Source: Selaginella moellendorffii (lineage: Eukaryota > Streptophyta > Lycopodiopsida > Selaginellales > Selaginellaceae). From it: 64,000 nt of DNA. The stretch is taken from contig NW_003314289.1 of NCBI RefSeq assembly GCF_000143415.4, positions 1,120,402-1,184,401 of the forward strand, given 5' to 3'. The position numbers were made by a program, and so were the translations under genes. The notes beneath the pieces are model-generated. The model saw only the letters and a program-made list of their open reading frames with translations, searched no databases and had not been told where the DNA came from. Shown here piece after piece: positions 1 through 9,203 of the stretch (its first letter is position 1; each line of letters begins with the position of its first letter).

Positions 1-293
1 CCAGAAGATGGAGACACAAAATGCCCGCCGATGCCTTCAACCCTCAGATCCCGTATGGTAGGAGAAAGAGGAACGTGATGTCGGGCAGCAAAGTCCGTGT
101 CCATGAAGCAGGAAGTTGCACCCGAGTCCAGTAGCGCCAAAGCTTTGAGTCCTGATTGTCCGGTGAAAGAAAGGAGACATGGGACGCGGAAGTTGCGGGA
201 ATTGGTGGTGGCTTTGATGAAAGGTGGTGAGGAGCTTGATAAGGAAGAAAAGTGATTTTTATTTGGGGAGTCCAAACAGACAGCTCCTACTCT
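1..293 (-). pseudogene. Gypsy-L Pol N-terminus (aspartic protease), cut by window edge
   Basis: Reading leftward, a frame that is -1 relative to the upstream Gag is open from about position 293 to the edge. It contains the retroviral-type aspartic protease motif LALLDSGA near 118-140, where D-S-G is the catalytic triad of the family. No stop is seen in the visible part, so this may be an intact Pol; the rest lies outside the window. Overlap of the Gag end with a -1 frame is the usual way Ty3/gypsy elements make Gag-Pol. Confidence 0.7.
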
Positions 294-1264
294 GTTTGGA
301 CAGGGTCGTTTCCCGACTGCAACAGTGGTGGACTTTGAGGCAGAGTGAACTCGAGCAATCGGGGAGGCTTCCTGGGACACACAGCTGCTTTGTGATTAGG
401 ATCAGCACAGTAGAGGCAAAGATTATGAGATATTCGACGTTGCCTCTCAGCAGGACTCAACTTCCCTCTAATGAGTCGGGGAGTACCAGAAATATCCATC
501 GGGACCGGAGCAGTAGGTTCAGGACTATGCCCCGAAGACTCAAGCTGGGATTCCTGAGTCTGGGACGGAAAAACAGCGGCGCGGCGACTTTCCTGACGAC
601 GTTCAAAGAGACGATTGTCACATCGAACAGCTTTGTTGATGGCGTCCGACAGGTCCTTGGGATCCTCCATGGTGAGCAACAAATCCTTGACACCGTTGTT
701 GAGGCCGAAACGAAATTGGTCAATCAGGGCCCGCTCATCCCACTGAGTGTCCAAGGCAAGGAGTTGGAACTCTGCAGCGTAGATCGAGGCAGGACGAGAC
801 CCTTGAGAGAGACGTCTCATCTTTGTGGTAGCAGCCCGAACCCGATCCGTCTCGCCAAAACATGCTTCGAGCTTCTCTTTGAACAATTGAAGATCCATCA
901 GCTCCGGAACCACGACCCCTTTCATGCTCTTCTCCAGAAGAGGAGAAAACCATGACAAAGCTGCACCCTCGAGCAACGTCCCAATCGCGCCGATTTGAGA
1001 CTCGGGAGTGGGGTACCGCCGATGTTGAAGTGCAAAGATCAGCTCCATTTGATTCAAAAATCCACGAAGCTCCGAACGCTTGCCTGAAAATTTCGCCGGG
1101 AAACTCACCTTCGGTTCAGGAACTTTGTTGGATCCTTGAGCCGAAAGTGAAGCAAGCTCCTGCTGCATGCGAAGAAGGGTCGCCTTCAGCTCGGTATTCT
1201 CAGACTGGATTTTTGCAAGGACTTCGGCAAAGAAATCAGGATGGCTTGGAGACTCCATTGGCAA
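287..1264 (-). CDS. Ty3/gypsy Gag polyprotein (capsid and zinc knuckle), gypsy-L
   Basis: A 325-residue uninterrupted protein, the structural Gag of an LTR retrotransposon that forms the cytoplasmic particle and binds element RNA. After a short coiled-coil-like start (about 15-40) comes a retrotransposon capsid domain (about 55-215), with the family pattern of a W-F-x-P-L-like helix and a F-x-x-L-x-x-x-F step. A CCHC zinc knuckle of the C-x2-C-x4-H-x4-C type follows near residues 282-296 (CLYCADPNHKAAVCP). The first ATG after the LTR and leader was taken as start. It lies directly downstream of the LTR at 1356-1716 and is followed by the protease in the -1 frame. The uninterrupted frame suggests a younger copy than gypsy A, B or D. 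Confidence 0.85.
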   Translation of the reverse strand: MPMESPSHPDFFAEVLAKIQSENTELKATLLRMQQELASLSAQGSNKVPEPKVSFPAKFSGKRSELRGFLNQMELIFALQHRRYPTPESQIGAIGTLLEGAALSWFSPLLEKSMKGVVVPELMDLQLFKEKLEACFGETDRVRAATTKMRRLSQGSRPASIYAAEFQLLALDTQWDERALIDQFRFGLNNGVKDLLLTMEDPKDLSDAINKAVRCDNRLFERRQESRRAAVFPSQTQESQLESSGHSPEPTAPVPMDISGTPRLIRGKLSPAERQRRISHNLCLYCADPNHKAAVCPRKPPRLLEFTLPQSPPLLQSGNDPVQTE

Positions 1265-1338
1265 GAAGAAAGAAAAGAAAAGGGGGAAAAGACAAAGGCA
1301 ATCAAATAATCAAAACAAGCTAAAAGAAAAGCAAAAAA

Positions 1339-1352
1339 CACAATCTGAATCA
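1339..1352 (-). other. Primer-binding site complementary to the element's own predicted 5' RNA end
   Basis: Four bases inside the LTR end, the minus strand reads TGATTCAGATTGTG. This is the exact reverse complement of 1447-1460, which lies about 25-30 bp downstream of the TATA box, where transcription should begin. It does not resemble the TTTGGTATCRGAGC-type tRNA-Met site of the other elements here. In Tf1 of fission yeast and the sushi group the RNA 5' end folds onto the primer site and is cleaved to prime synthesis. The same arrangement is inferred here. Confidence 0.65.
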
Positions 1353-1355
1353 AAC

Positions 1356-1716
1356 TGTCAAGACCCCCAACAAGATCAAGACTGGAAAATGCTAAAGACA
1401 AAGAGAAAAAGCTAGTGAAAACAAAGAAGAGGCCTTAGACTGGTGTTGATTCAGATTGTGGAGAAATGGAACAAGGCTAACCTATATATACTATAGGTTG
1501 ATGAAGCTCCACCACTCTTGGATCGAGGACGGCCTAAATACAGCTGAGGTTGAGGAGGCGCCACATCATCATCAGGAATGTGGCTCGAGACTCAGGAATC
1601 GGGAAGTGTCTCGAGAGTCAGGAATAGGGAAGTGTCTCGAGAGTCAGGAATGTGGTCTGCAGGTCAGGAATCCGGCGAGAGTCAGGAATGTGGCAAGAAT
1701 TGGGGGATTCCTGACA
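1356..1716 (-). mobile_element. 5' LTR of gypsy-L, 361 bp, with TATA box and self-primer site
   Basis: On the minus strand the LTR begins TGTCAGGAAT at 1716 and ends GGTCTTGACA at 1356, the TG...CA form of LTRs. U3 carries five or so degenerate copies of a GAGTCAGGAAT unit (1580-1700). A TATA box (TATATATA) lies at 1482-1490. Right-flank bases TCCAC (1717-1721) are the expected target duplication; the partner is outside the window. The LTR abuts the polypurine end of gypsy A, so this element appears to have inserted at the edge of gypsy A's 3' LTR. Confidence 0.75.
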
Positions 1717-2116
1717 TCCACTACCCATAGAAGAAGTTCGATGCCCACATCGAACGTCTCGTTTTATCCTGCGACTTGTTGACCATATCTCCGGGGGCAT
1801 CCCCCCACTTAGCAGTGTGCCTAAGTTAGCCTCCCCGGCCAAGAGCCCATGACAACGGAATATAGGTGTCCCTATACTCCTCCCCTCACCACGCCCTAGT
1901 ATGGGGTCGGGACTTGAACCTAGCCTTGCTTTACTAGGGGGTTGGGACTCAAACCCAACCTCCGTAGAATACGTCTACGGATTCGACATCTTCGCAGGGA
2001 GTCGGGCATAGCTCCCTACACCTGGTCGACCTAGCTAACCCATGCTAATTAGCTTACCTTTGGCGCGCCTTCGGGTCCCAACATATGCCACTTGCTCAAC
2101 TTTGCAAATTGATATT
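1717..2116 (-). other. Gypsy A 3' noncoding region, structured, ends in polypurine tract
   Basis: This lies between the chromodomain stop and the (displaced) 3' LTR of gypsy A. On the minus strand it carries two T-arm-like blocks (GGTTGGGTTTGAGTCCC near 1950 and GGTTCAAGTCCCGACC near 1910), a module near 1785-1880 with GGGATGCCCCCGGAG, and a small hairpin (TTCGATG with CATCGAA, 1737-1757). It ends in a purine-rich GGGTAGTGGA next to the LTR border. The same modules occur in gypsy B (22870-23250) and in the coding-free element (16114-17720), which marks them as functional RNA parts of the family. Confidence 0.6.
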
Positions 2117-5100
2117 TTAATTGAACTTTGCATAAGTACATAGAGTTCTGCCTTGCAGAAATTCCTCCACTAGATCTCGCGCGTTCGCTAGGTTCTCCTC
2201 CGGTTCCCATGTTGCTTCGCAGTGTGGAAATCCTTTCCACTTCACATGGAACTCTCTCACCTCGCGTCCTTGTCGCTTGCTCTTGCGCGCATTGAGGATG
2301 GCCTCGACTTCGTATTCCTCTTCCCCTTGGATAACCTCAAGTAAGGGTCTTACTTGGTCTTTGTGAAGCGGATCCTCAAAGTACGGCTTGAGTAAGTTCA
2401 CATGGAACACTGGGTGCATCTTCCCCATCTCTCGAGGAAGTCGGAGTCGGTAAGCCACTTTACCGATTCGTGCCTCGATCTCGTAAGGCCCCGCGAACCT
2501 GCTTAAGGAACTCAAGATCAATTCATTTACAGGAATACATGCATTTTTACCTTTGGGTCAACTTTCGGCTGATCCCACTTGGTAGCCTGAGGTTCTTGGT
2601 GTTCAGCCACACCTTCTCCCCAGCTTGGAACTCTACATCCCGGCGCTTTAAGTTTGCGTACTTGGTCTGCCTTTGTTGAGCCCGTTCCAAAGAATCCCTC
2701 ACTAGATTCCAAATGTTGAGTCTTTCCGCCGTGAATGCCTCCACTGCGGGTAGCTCTCCATGATACTCGGCCACGCCGAGTTCCACAGGACCTTCAATAA
2801 CTCGCCCATTGATGACTTCCCATGGACTCACCCCGATACTCGAATGTGGTGAGTTGTTATAACACATTTCCGCAAGTCCCAAATGACTTACCCAATCGGT
2901 CTGGTCTCCCGAGACATAGCATCGCAAATAATCCTCCAGCTGCTTATTCACCCTTTCTGTTTGTCCGTTTGTCAAGAAGTGTTAGGGCCACCAAACTTGA
3001 CTTAATACCCCATACCTGTCTGTGGGTGATAGGCTGTGCTGAATTTCAACTTGGTGCGATACTGTTCCAGGAGGGTCCTCCAGAACCTACTAGTGAAGAT
3101 CTTATCTCGATCTGAGATAATCTCTTCTGGCCTTCCTCGCACTCGAACCACTTGTTCGAAGAACAGCTTCGCCACACCTTCCGCATCCACTTCCGTTGTG
3201 GTGGGTATGAAATGTGCCATCTTCGAAAATCGATCCACCACCACGAATATCGCATCGAACCCCTCGCTTGGGGGTAGTCCCGTGATGAAGTCCATCGTAA
3301 GACATTTCCACGGACGATCTGGAATTGGGATGCTTTGCAACAAGCCCCCACTAGCCTTAGTCACGGCTTTGACCTGCTGACATGTTAGACATGTCTTTAC
3401 ATAGTCTTGGACGTCTTTAGCCATATCTGGCTAATGGTACTTCCTCTTGAGTAAGCCCATCGTCTTGGGCACTCCACCGTGTCCCGCAAGAGGTCTGTCA
3501 TGACACTCTTCTAAGGCTACCTTCCTTAGTTCCCCTTCTGGAACATACACTCTCGTTTGCTTGTAATAAATGAGTTCGTTGAGTTCCGCATAGCCCGTTT
3601 TCTCTTCCGTCGGCAGCTCACCTCTCTGGCGAGCTTCCCGCGCCTCCAGATTCCTCAACAACACTTCTTGTGCTAGACCATCGTTCTCATATACTGTCCG
3701 CACATCGTCCCAGAAGGTTGCTGTTGCGCTGGAGATCGCCAACCTTAAGCTCGCTTTTCGACTTAGTGCATCTGCCACGATGTTGCTCTTCCCAGGCTTG
3801 TACAGAATCTCGCAATCAAACTCGGCCAAGGCATTGGCCCACCGACCTTGTTTCCCTCTCAGGTCGGGCTGTGACAAGAAGTGTTTCGTTGCCACATTGT
3901 CCGTGTAAACCTTGAAGTGTCTCCCAAGGTAGTGTCGCCATTCCTTGAGCGCCTTGACCACCGCAAACAATTCCTTCTCATGGGCAGGCCACTTCCGTTG
4001 AGCCTTGTCCAACTTCTTTGAGAAGAACGCTACTGGATGGTTGTCTTGCTTCAAAACTGCGCCCAACGCAAAGTCCGAAGCATCCGTGTCTACCTCAAAG
4101 TCCTTACCAAAATCTGGTAATGCCAACACCGGAGCCTTCCTCAACTTCCCTTTGAGGTGGACGAATGCCGCCTCGCATTCTGCTGTCCATACCATCTTCC
4201 CTTTTCCTGTTTGGTCCATTAAGGGCAGGGCTACTCTCGAATAGTGTCTGATAAACTTTCGATAGTAGTTGCATAGCCCCAAGAACGCCCTCAACTCATG
4301 TACATTCGAAGGTCGCTCCCATTCCTGGATCGCTTGGACCTTCTCCGGGTCCACCTTGAGCCCGTCCTGGCCCACCACATGCCCGAGAAACTTTACCTCT
4401 TGTTGAGCAAAGTCACATTTGCTCTCTTTAGCATACAGTTTGTGTTCCCTTAGTTTCTCAAACACCTTCGCCAAGTGTTCGGCATGCTCCTCTAGCGTCT
4501 CGCTATAGATCAGGATATTGTCGATATAGACGACCACGAAGTGATCCAGATAGGGTACAAAGATGTGGTTCATCAACGCCGAAAACATTGCCGGCGCATT
4601 GCACAGCCCAAAGGGCATCACCAGAAACTCAAAGCTCCCATACCTTGTTCGACAGGTTGTCTTCTCGACATCTTCCTCAGCTACCCTGATCTGGTAGTAT
4701 CCTGACCTTAGGTCAATCCTTGAGAAGTATTTTGCCTTTCCCAACCTATTGAACAGGTCCTCGATCCTTGGCAAAGGGTACTTGTTCTTCTTGGTATACT
4801 TGTTGAGCAACCGGTAATCTATGCACATGCGCATAGATCCATCTTTCTTTTTCACAAATAGCACCAGCGCCCCATACAGCGACTTGCTCAACCTAACATA
4901 CCCTTTGTCCACCAACTCCTCTAGTTGGCTCTTGAGCTCCTTGAGTTCTTTTTCGTTCAATCGATAGGGTGGACGAACCACCGCCTCAGCACTCTCGACC
5001 AGCTCAATCTTATGTTCTATCGGTCGTGCGGGGGGCAACCCCGCCGGTAGCTCCTCCGGCATGGTATCCTGGAATTGGTCCAGCACCTGCTGGATCACTA

Positions 5101-6891
5101 AAGGTACTTCTTCCATTCTTGTCTTTTTGTCACTCTTCACCGAGAGTAAGCACAAAAAGACTGCCTTAGTTCCTTTAGTGAGTTGTCCTCTCGTGGACAC
5201 CAGGTTTAAGCATGACTCTTTGGCCTTGCTTTGCCCTACCTTTAGATCCTGGGCCTCCACCCTAGATCTTCTTCCTTGGGCATTCGCCAATACCACAAGG
5301 TTCCTACCTTGTCCATGCAGGGCTACCACGAACCGATTAAACCAATCCATTTCGAAGATCACGTCAAATCCCGCCATGTCCAAGACGGTGAAATCCATGT
5401 CCACTTTCCATGTCCCCACTTCGACTCTCGCTTGTCGAAGTACCTCATTGGTGCTTTGGCTACCGTGAACAAACTCTATAGTCCTTGGTTCGCCTAGCCG
5501 CTGCACCGTTAGTCCGGCTTGCCAGACTATGTCTGCAGCCACAAAATTATCCGAAGCACCCGTTTCAATAAGGATCTTAACAAAGCTACCTCCGAGCTTC
5601 CCTCGGAGGGCTAGTAGATGTCGCGAACGACTCTCTACCAAAGTTGCTCGTGTAATGAGTAACTTTGAGTTAGGGACTGGATCACATACCTCAGTTTGGA
5701 CTTCACCCGACTTGATGGCTATATTGGCTCTGGCCTTCTTTAGGTAGGGACATTCCCTCGAGAAGTGTCCCGCTTCGCTGCAGTTGTAGCATACGTTGTT
5801 TCCCACGCTGCTATACGACTTGACCTTCTTATCTATGGGTTTGTCTTTTTTCGCTTGACTCCCCCACGTACTCGCTCGCTGGCCACCGGATTTGCCTTTT
5901 CGGAACCCCGAGGACTCATTCTTAGAGAAACTCTTTTTGAATTTCCCCTTGCTATACGTTCCCCTTGGTTTGGCCCCTTTGCTAAATGTGGATCCCGACC
6001 CCGTCGTGTTCCCCTTTCGCAGATTATCGTTGAAATGCACCTTGATGGTCGCATCCAACGCTTCCTTGTAGTTGGTCGGGTTCCACCGCATCACCTCACC
6101 GCGAGCCCAAGTTTGCAAACCTGATATGAAGGCATGGAACGCATCCATATCCCCCATGTCCGTGACAAGTATCCTCTTTGCCATGAACCCATTCACATAT
6201 TCCTAGATGGTTCCAGTCTGCTTCAGCCTACTCAGCTCATCTCTCAGATGTAGAGTGGCATTCGGAGGAACGTATGTTGCGCGGATCCTCGCCTTCATCA
6301 TATCCCAAGTGGCCACTGGTCCTTCATTGGCCTCCGTCGTTCTCCACCAAGACTTGGCATTATCTGCCAAGTATGGTTTTGCACATGGGACCTTCTCCGA
6401 GCTCGGTAATTGCAACGCTCGGAAGTAGTCCTCCATATCGTAAAACCAATCCTCCACCACTTTATAGTCGTTCACTCCCTTGAAGACCGGTGGGGGCTTT
6501 GGTTTGTACTTGGGAACTGCCTGAGGGACTGATTCTACTTCAGTCTGTTCGACCTTGTCTGGTTTTGCCTCAGTCCCGGCCGAAAGATCCGCACCTTCTG
6601 CGCTGCCAGCATCCGCAGTCTTCCAATCTTTTTCTTCCGCCTCTCGTCACGCTTTAGCTTGCGTACGAGAGTTTCCAGCAGGGCATTGGTCTGTGCCAAC
6701 TGTCCTTCTAGCACGTCCAATCGAGCCTTGGACGACCGAACCTCGCCACCGGACTCCTGTTTGGAAGTTTCCTCACTAGAGTCCTCCTCATGCAAGGATT
6801 CCTCATCCATAGCCTCTTGTTCAACCGGAGGCTCCAGCTCCGACGGAGGTTCCGTCTCCGCCTGGGTTCGCTTACCCCCTGCCCTTGCCAT
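2117..6891 (-). pseudogene. Gypsy A gag-pol with chromodomain
   Basis: A degenerate polyprotein read right to left. Gag starts at ATG 6891 with an acidic N-terminus and a leucine-rich coil. A frame break near 6480-6535 precedes the capsid part (6475-6203). A TAG near 6200 leads into a zinc knuckle ([15 protein letters not shown]) and protease (near 5570). Reverse transcriptase (about 5040-4420), RNase H (about 4180-3780) and integrase (3600-2550) follow, with a TAG at 3431-3433 where gypsy B has TGG. The tail has a chromodomain (about 2330-2160, EFHVKWKGFPHCEATWEPEE), the module that steers integration to marked chromatin. Two active-site changes are visible: the protease reads ETGA instead of DTGA, and the polymerase box reads YIDN instead of YIDD. 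The element should therefore be dead even apart from the stops. Confidence 0.9.
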
Positions 6892-6950
6892 CTCCCAACA
6901 ATCCGCCTCTATCCTTCGCTAGAATTGAGATAAAGGCTCCGATACCAAAT

Positions 6951-8100
6951 TGTAAGCCACAAATTTTTCCTTTCCAATTTGCCAGCTTACCTCATCTATC
7001 CGTCCAACACCACCTTGGCTTTTGCTAAGTTCCCTTGCCAAGGTTCTCGCCTATGGTACCAGCTCCTACTTGGTCTCAGCTACTCACTGCACGAGCAACG
7101 GAGTGTTAGCCATCCATCCACAGATTCCCAAATCACTCCCAATCCCCCTCCCTGGGTTAGACTGGACTTAAGGTTCGGCTACACTCCCCGCAAGCACAAG
7201 TAGCCAAGCACACCAAGCTTCCAGGTTCCTAACATCCTTTGGTACCACAAGACTTGATCATGGGACCCTCTAAATCCCAAGTCTTGAGTGCAACACTTGC
7301 TTCGGGACGCCGGGGCGAAACACTGTGGCCTAGCGGCCCGGTATGGGTACCTCTCGCCCCCCACTTCCATCCCGAAGGAAGGCCCAAGCCCCTAGGAAGG
7401 GCGAGGACCAATGAGCCGCATGGTACTTAGGTGGGGCACCACTCCACATGAGCCGGGAGCACCGCAATCGGTTTCCCTTTCGGGAGTGGGAGCTGCTCTT
7501 GAGCACTTCCTTGGATGGCTCCTCCGGCACCAACCAAGTCCATGCTCACTCCCACCTAAGGCCCCTCGGTCCCAGTCCCAACCTCAAGTCAGTTTGGGAG
7601 CCCCACTGGAGAGTCCCTTCTAAACTGGTTCCTGGACCTCACTATCCCTACTATACTTTTGGAACCCCCTGCAGCCCCCCCCCCCCCTGGGAGACGCACG
7701 CTTTGGGCTTTCATCCCTTGACCCGTATTAGTATTTGGATTTAGTCTCTGGCTCGATCTCGGACCCGATTTCGGATCTGACTTCGGATTCGGTCTCAGAC
7801 TCGATCTCGGACTCGATCTCAGACCTGATCTCGGACCCGACCTCGGACTCGACCTCGGACTCGGTCTCGGACCCGATTTCGGATCTCGGACTCCGTCTCG
7901 AACTCGGTCTCGAACTCGGACTCGAACTCGGTCCCCGAGTCGGTCTCGGACTCGATTCCGGACTCTATCTCGAACTCGGTCCTAGAGTCGGTCTTGGACT
8001 CGATCTTCGACTTGGTCCCATCCGATGAACTCTTTGTCATTTTGGTCATGCTTTTGGGGTTCCTTTAGCCTACGACACCTCGGCGAGTTGGTTCCTTACA
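6951..8100 (-). mobile_element. 5' LTR of gypsy A, 1150 bp
   Basis: On the plus strand the borders are TGTAAGCCAC (6951) and GGTTCCTTACA (8100), that is TG...CA. Immediately inside at 6937-6950 is the tRNA-Met-like primer site TTTGGTATCGGAGC (minus strand). U3 contains a degenerate hexamer array of GAGTCC/GAGACC/GAGATC units (about 7735-8030, minus). Next to it lie a run of C (7676-7687) and a conserved AAAAGTATAGTAGGG block (near 7650) that may be the core promoter. The flank after 8100 is GATAG. Confidence 0.8.
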
Positions 8101-8457
8101 GATAGCTTACCATGTTTGCCAAACATCCTCTCTATCATGCACATTATATTAGTTTTATTTGGTCCTAATTGTTATTTATGTTGATTGTTTAGATTTGCTA
8201 ATTTGGCATATCTATGGAATGTAGAGATTGTTTTGAATACAATGGTGTTTGTCCCATGTCTAAATTCACAATCTAGTGCCATTCTATATTTAGTAAGTCT
8301 TGAGTTAGTCCTAGAGACTAACTTCTAGTACTAAAGATGAGTAAGGGTGAAAGCCCAAAGCATACATTCCTTAAGGGGGCTTATAGGGGGTTTTAAATGT
8401 ATAGTAGGGATAGTGGGTAGGTTAAGGATGGTTGACCAACCTGAGGCATAATCTAAT
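8101..8457 (+). mobile_element. Fragment of a family-C LTR
   Basis: This stretch between the gypsy A and gypsy B LTRs matches the middle of the family-C LTR at about 46140-46500 in the same orientation. Shared parts include the GTGAAAGCCCAAAGC block and the TATAGTAGGGATAGTGGG block. No termini are kept. It is the older DNA into which A and B appear to have inserted. Confidence 0.6.
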
Positions 8458-9144
8458 TGTAAGGAACCAACTCCTTGAGGTGTCGAAGGCTAAAGGATCC
8501 CTGAGAACACAACCAAAATGATAAAGAGTTCATCGGATGAGACTGAGACTGAAATCAAGTCCGAAACCGACTCTAAGACCGAGTTTGAGACCAAGTCCAA
8601 GATCTAGTCCAAGACCGAGTCCGAGATCGGGTCCAAGACCGAGTCCGAGATAAAGTCCAAGATCCGGTCCGAGATCGAGTCCAAGATCAAGTCCAAGACC
8701 GAGTCCGAAGTCGGGAAGGAAATGGGGGCCCACAGGTGGGGGGGGGGGGGGGGTTAGGCCACGGTGTTTCCTCTGGCGTCCCGAAGCAAGTGTTGCACCC
8801 AAGGCTTGGGATTTAAAGGGTCCCATGATCAAATCTTATTGAACCAAGGGATGTTAAGAACCTGGAGTCTTGGTGTGCTTGGTTGCTTGTGCTTGTGGGG
8901 AGTGTAGCCGAACCTTAAGTCCAATCTAACTTGGGAAGAGGGATTGGGAGAGATCTGGGAATCTGTGGATGGATGGTAAATGCTCTGTTGATCGTGCAGT
9001 GAGTAACTAAAACTAAGTAGGACCAAGTAGGAGCTGGTACAATAGGTGGAAACCTTGGCGAGGGAATTTAGCTAAAGCCAAGGTAGTGTTGGTTGGATAG
9101 ACGAGGTAAACTGGCAAATTGAAAAGGAAAAAGTGTGGCTTACA
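8458..9144 (+). mobile_element. 5' LTR of gypsy B, internally shortened
   Basis: It runs from TGTAAGGAACC (8458) to GTGGCTTACA (9144), matching the gypsy A LTR in inverse orientation. It is about 690 bp against 1150 bp in A, with a large deletion after a G-run (8740-8754). The hexamer array (8540-8710) and both ends are kept. Confidence 0.75.
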
Positions 9145-9203
9145 ATTTGGTATTGGAGCCTTTTCCTTAGTTCTAGCAAAGGATAGAAGTGCATTGCTGT
9201 GAG

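Larger units (their letters stand above)
1717..8100 (-). mobile_element. Gypsy A: chromodomain Ty3/gypsy retrotransposon (inactivated)
   Basis: The order on the minus strand is 5' LTR (8100-6951), primer site TTTGGTATCGGAGC (6950-6937), gag-pol (6891-2117), 3' noncoding region and polypurine tract (to 1717). The 3' LTR is not visible because gypsy-L sits at the junction and the window ends. Protein order Gag-PR-RT-RNaseH-IN-chromodomain makes it a chromovirus. It is inactive: a frame break lies in gag, TAG codons interrupt the frame, and catalytic residues are changed (see the pseudogene entry). Confidence 0.9.

Noticed and set aside
287-955. Plus-strand open frames over the gypsy-L Gag
   Set aside because: They are antisense shadows of the Gag frame, with no known domain.
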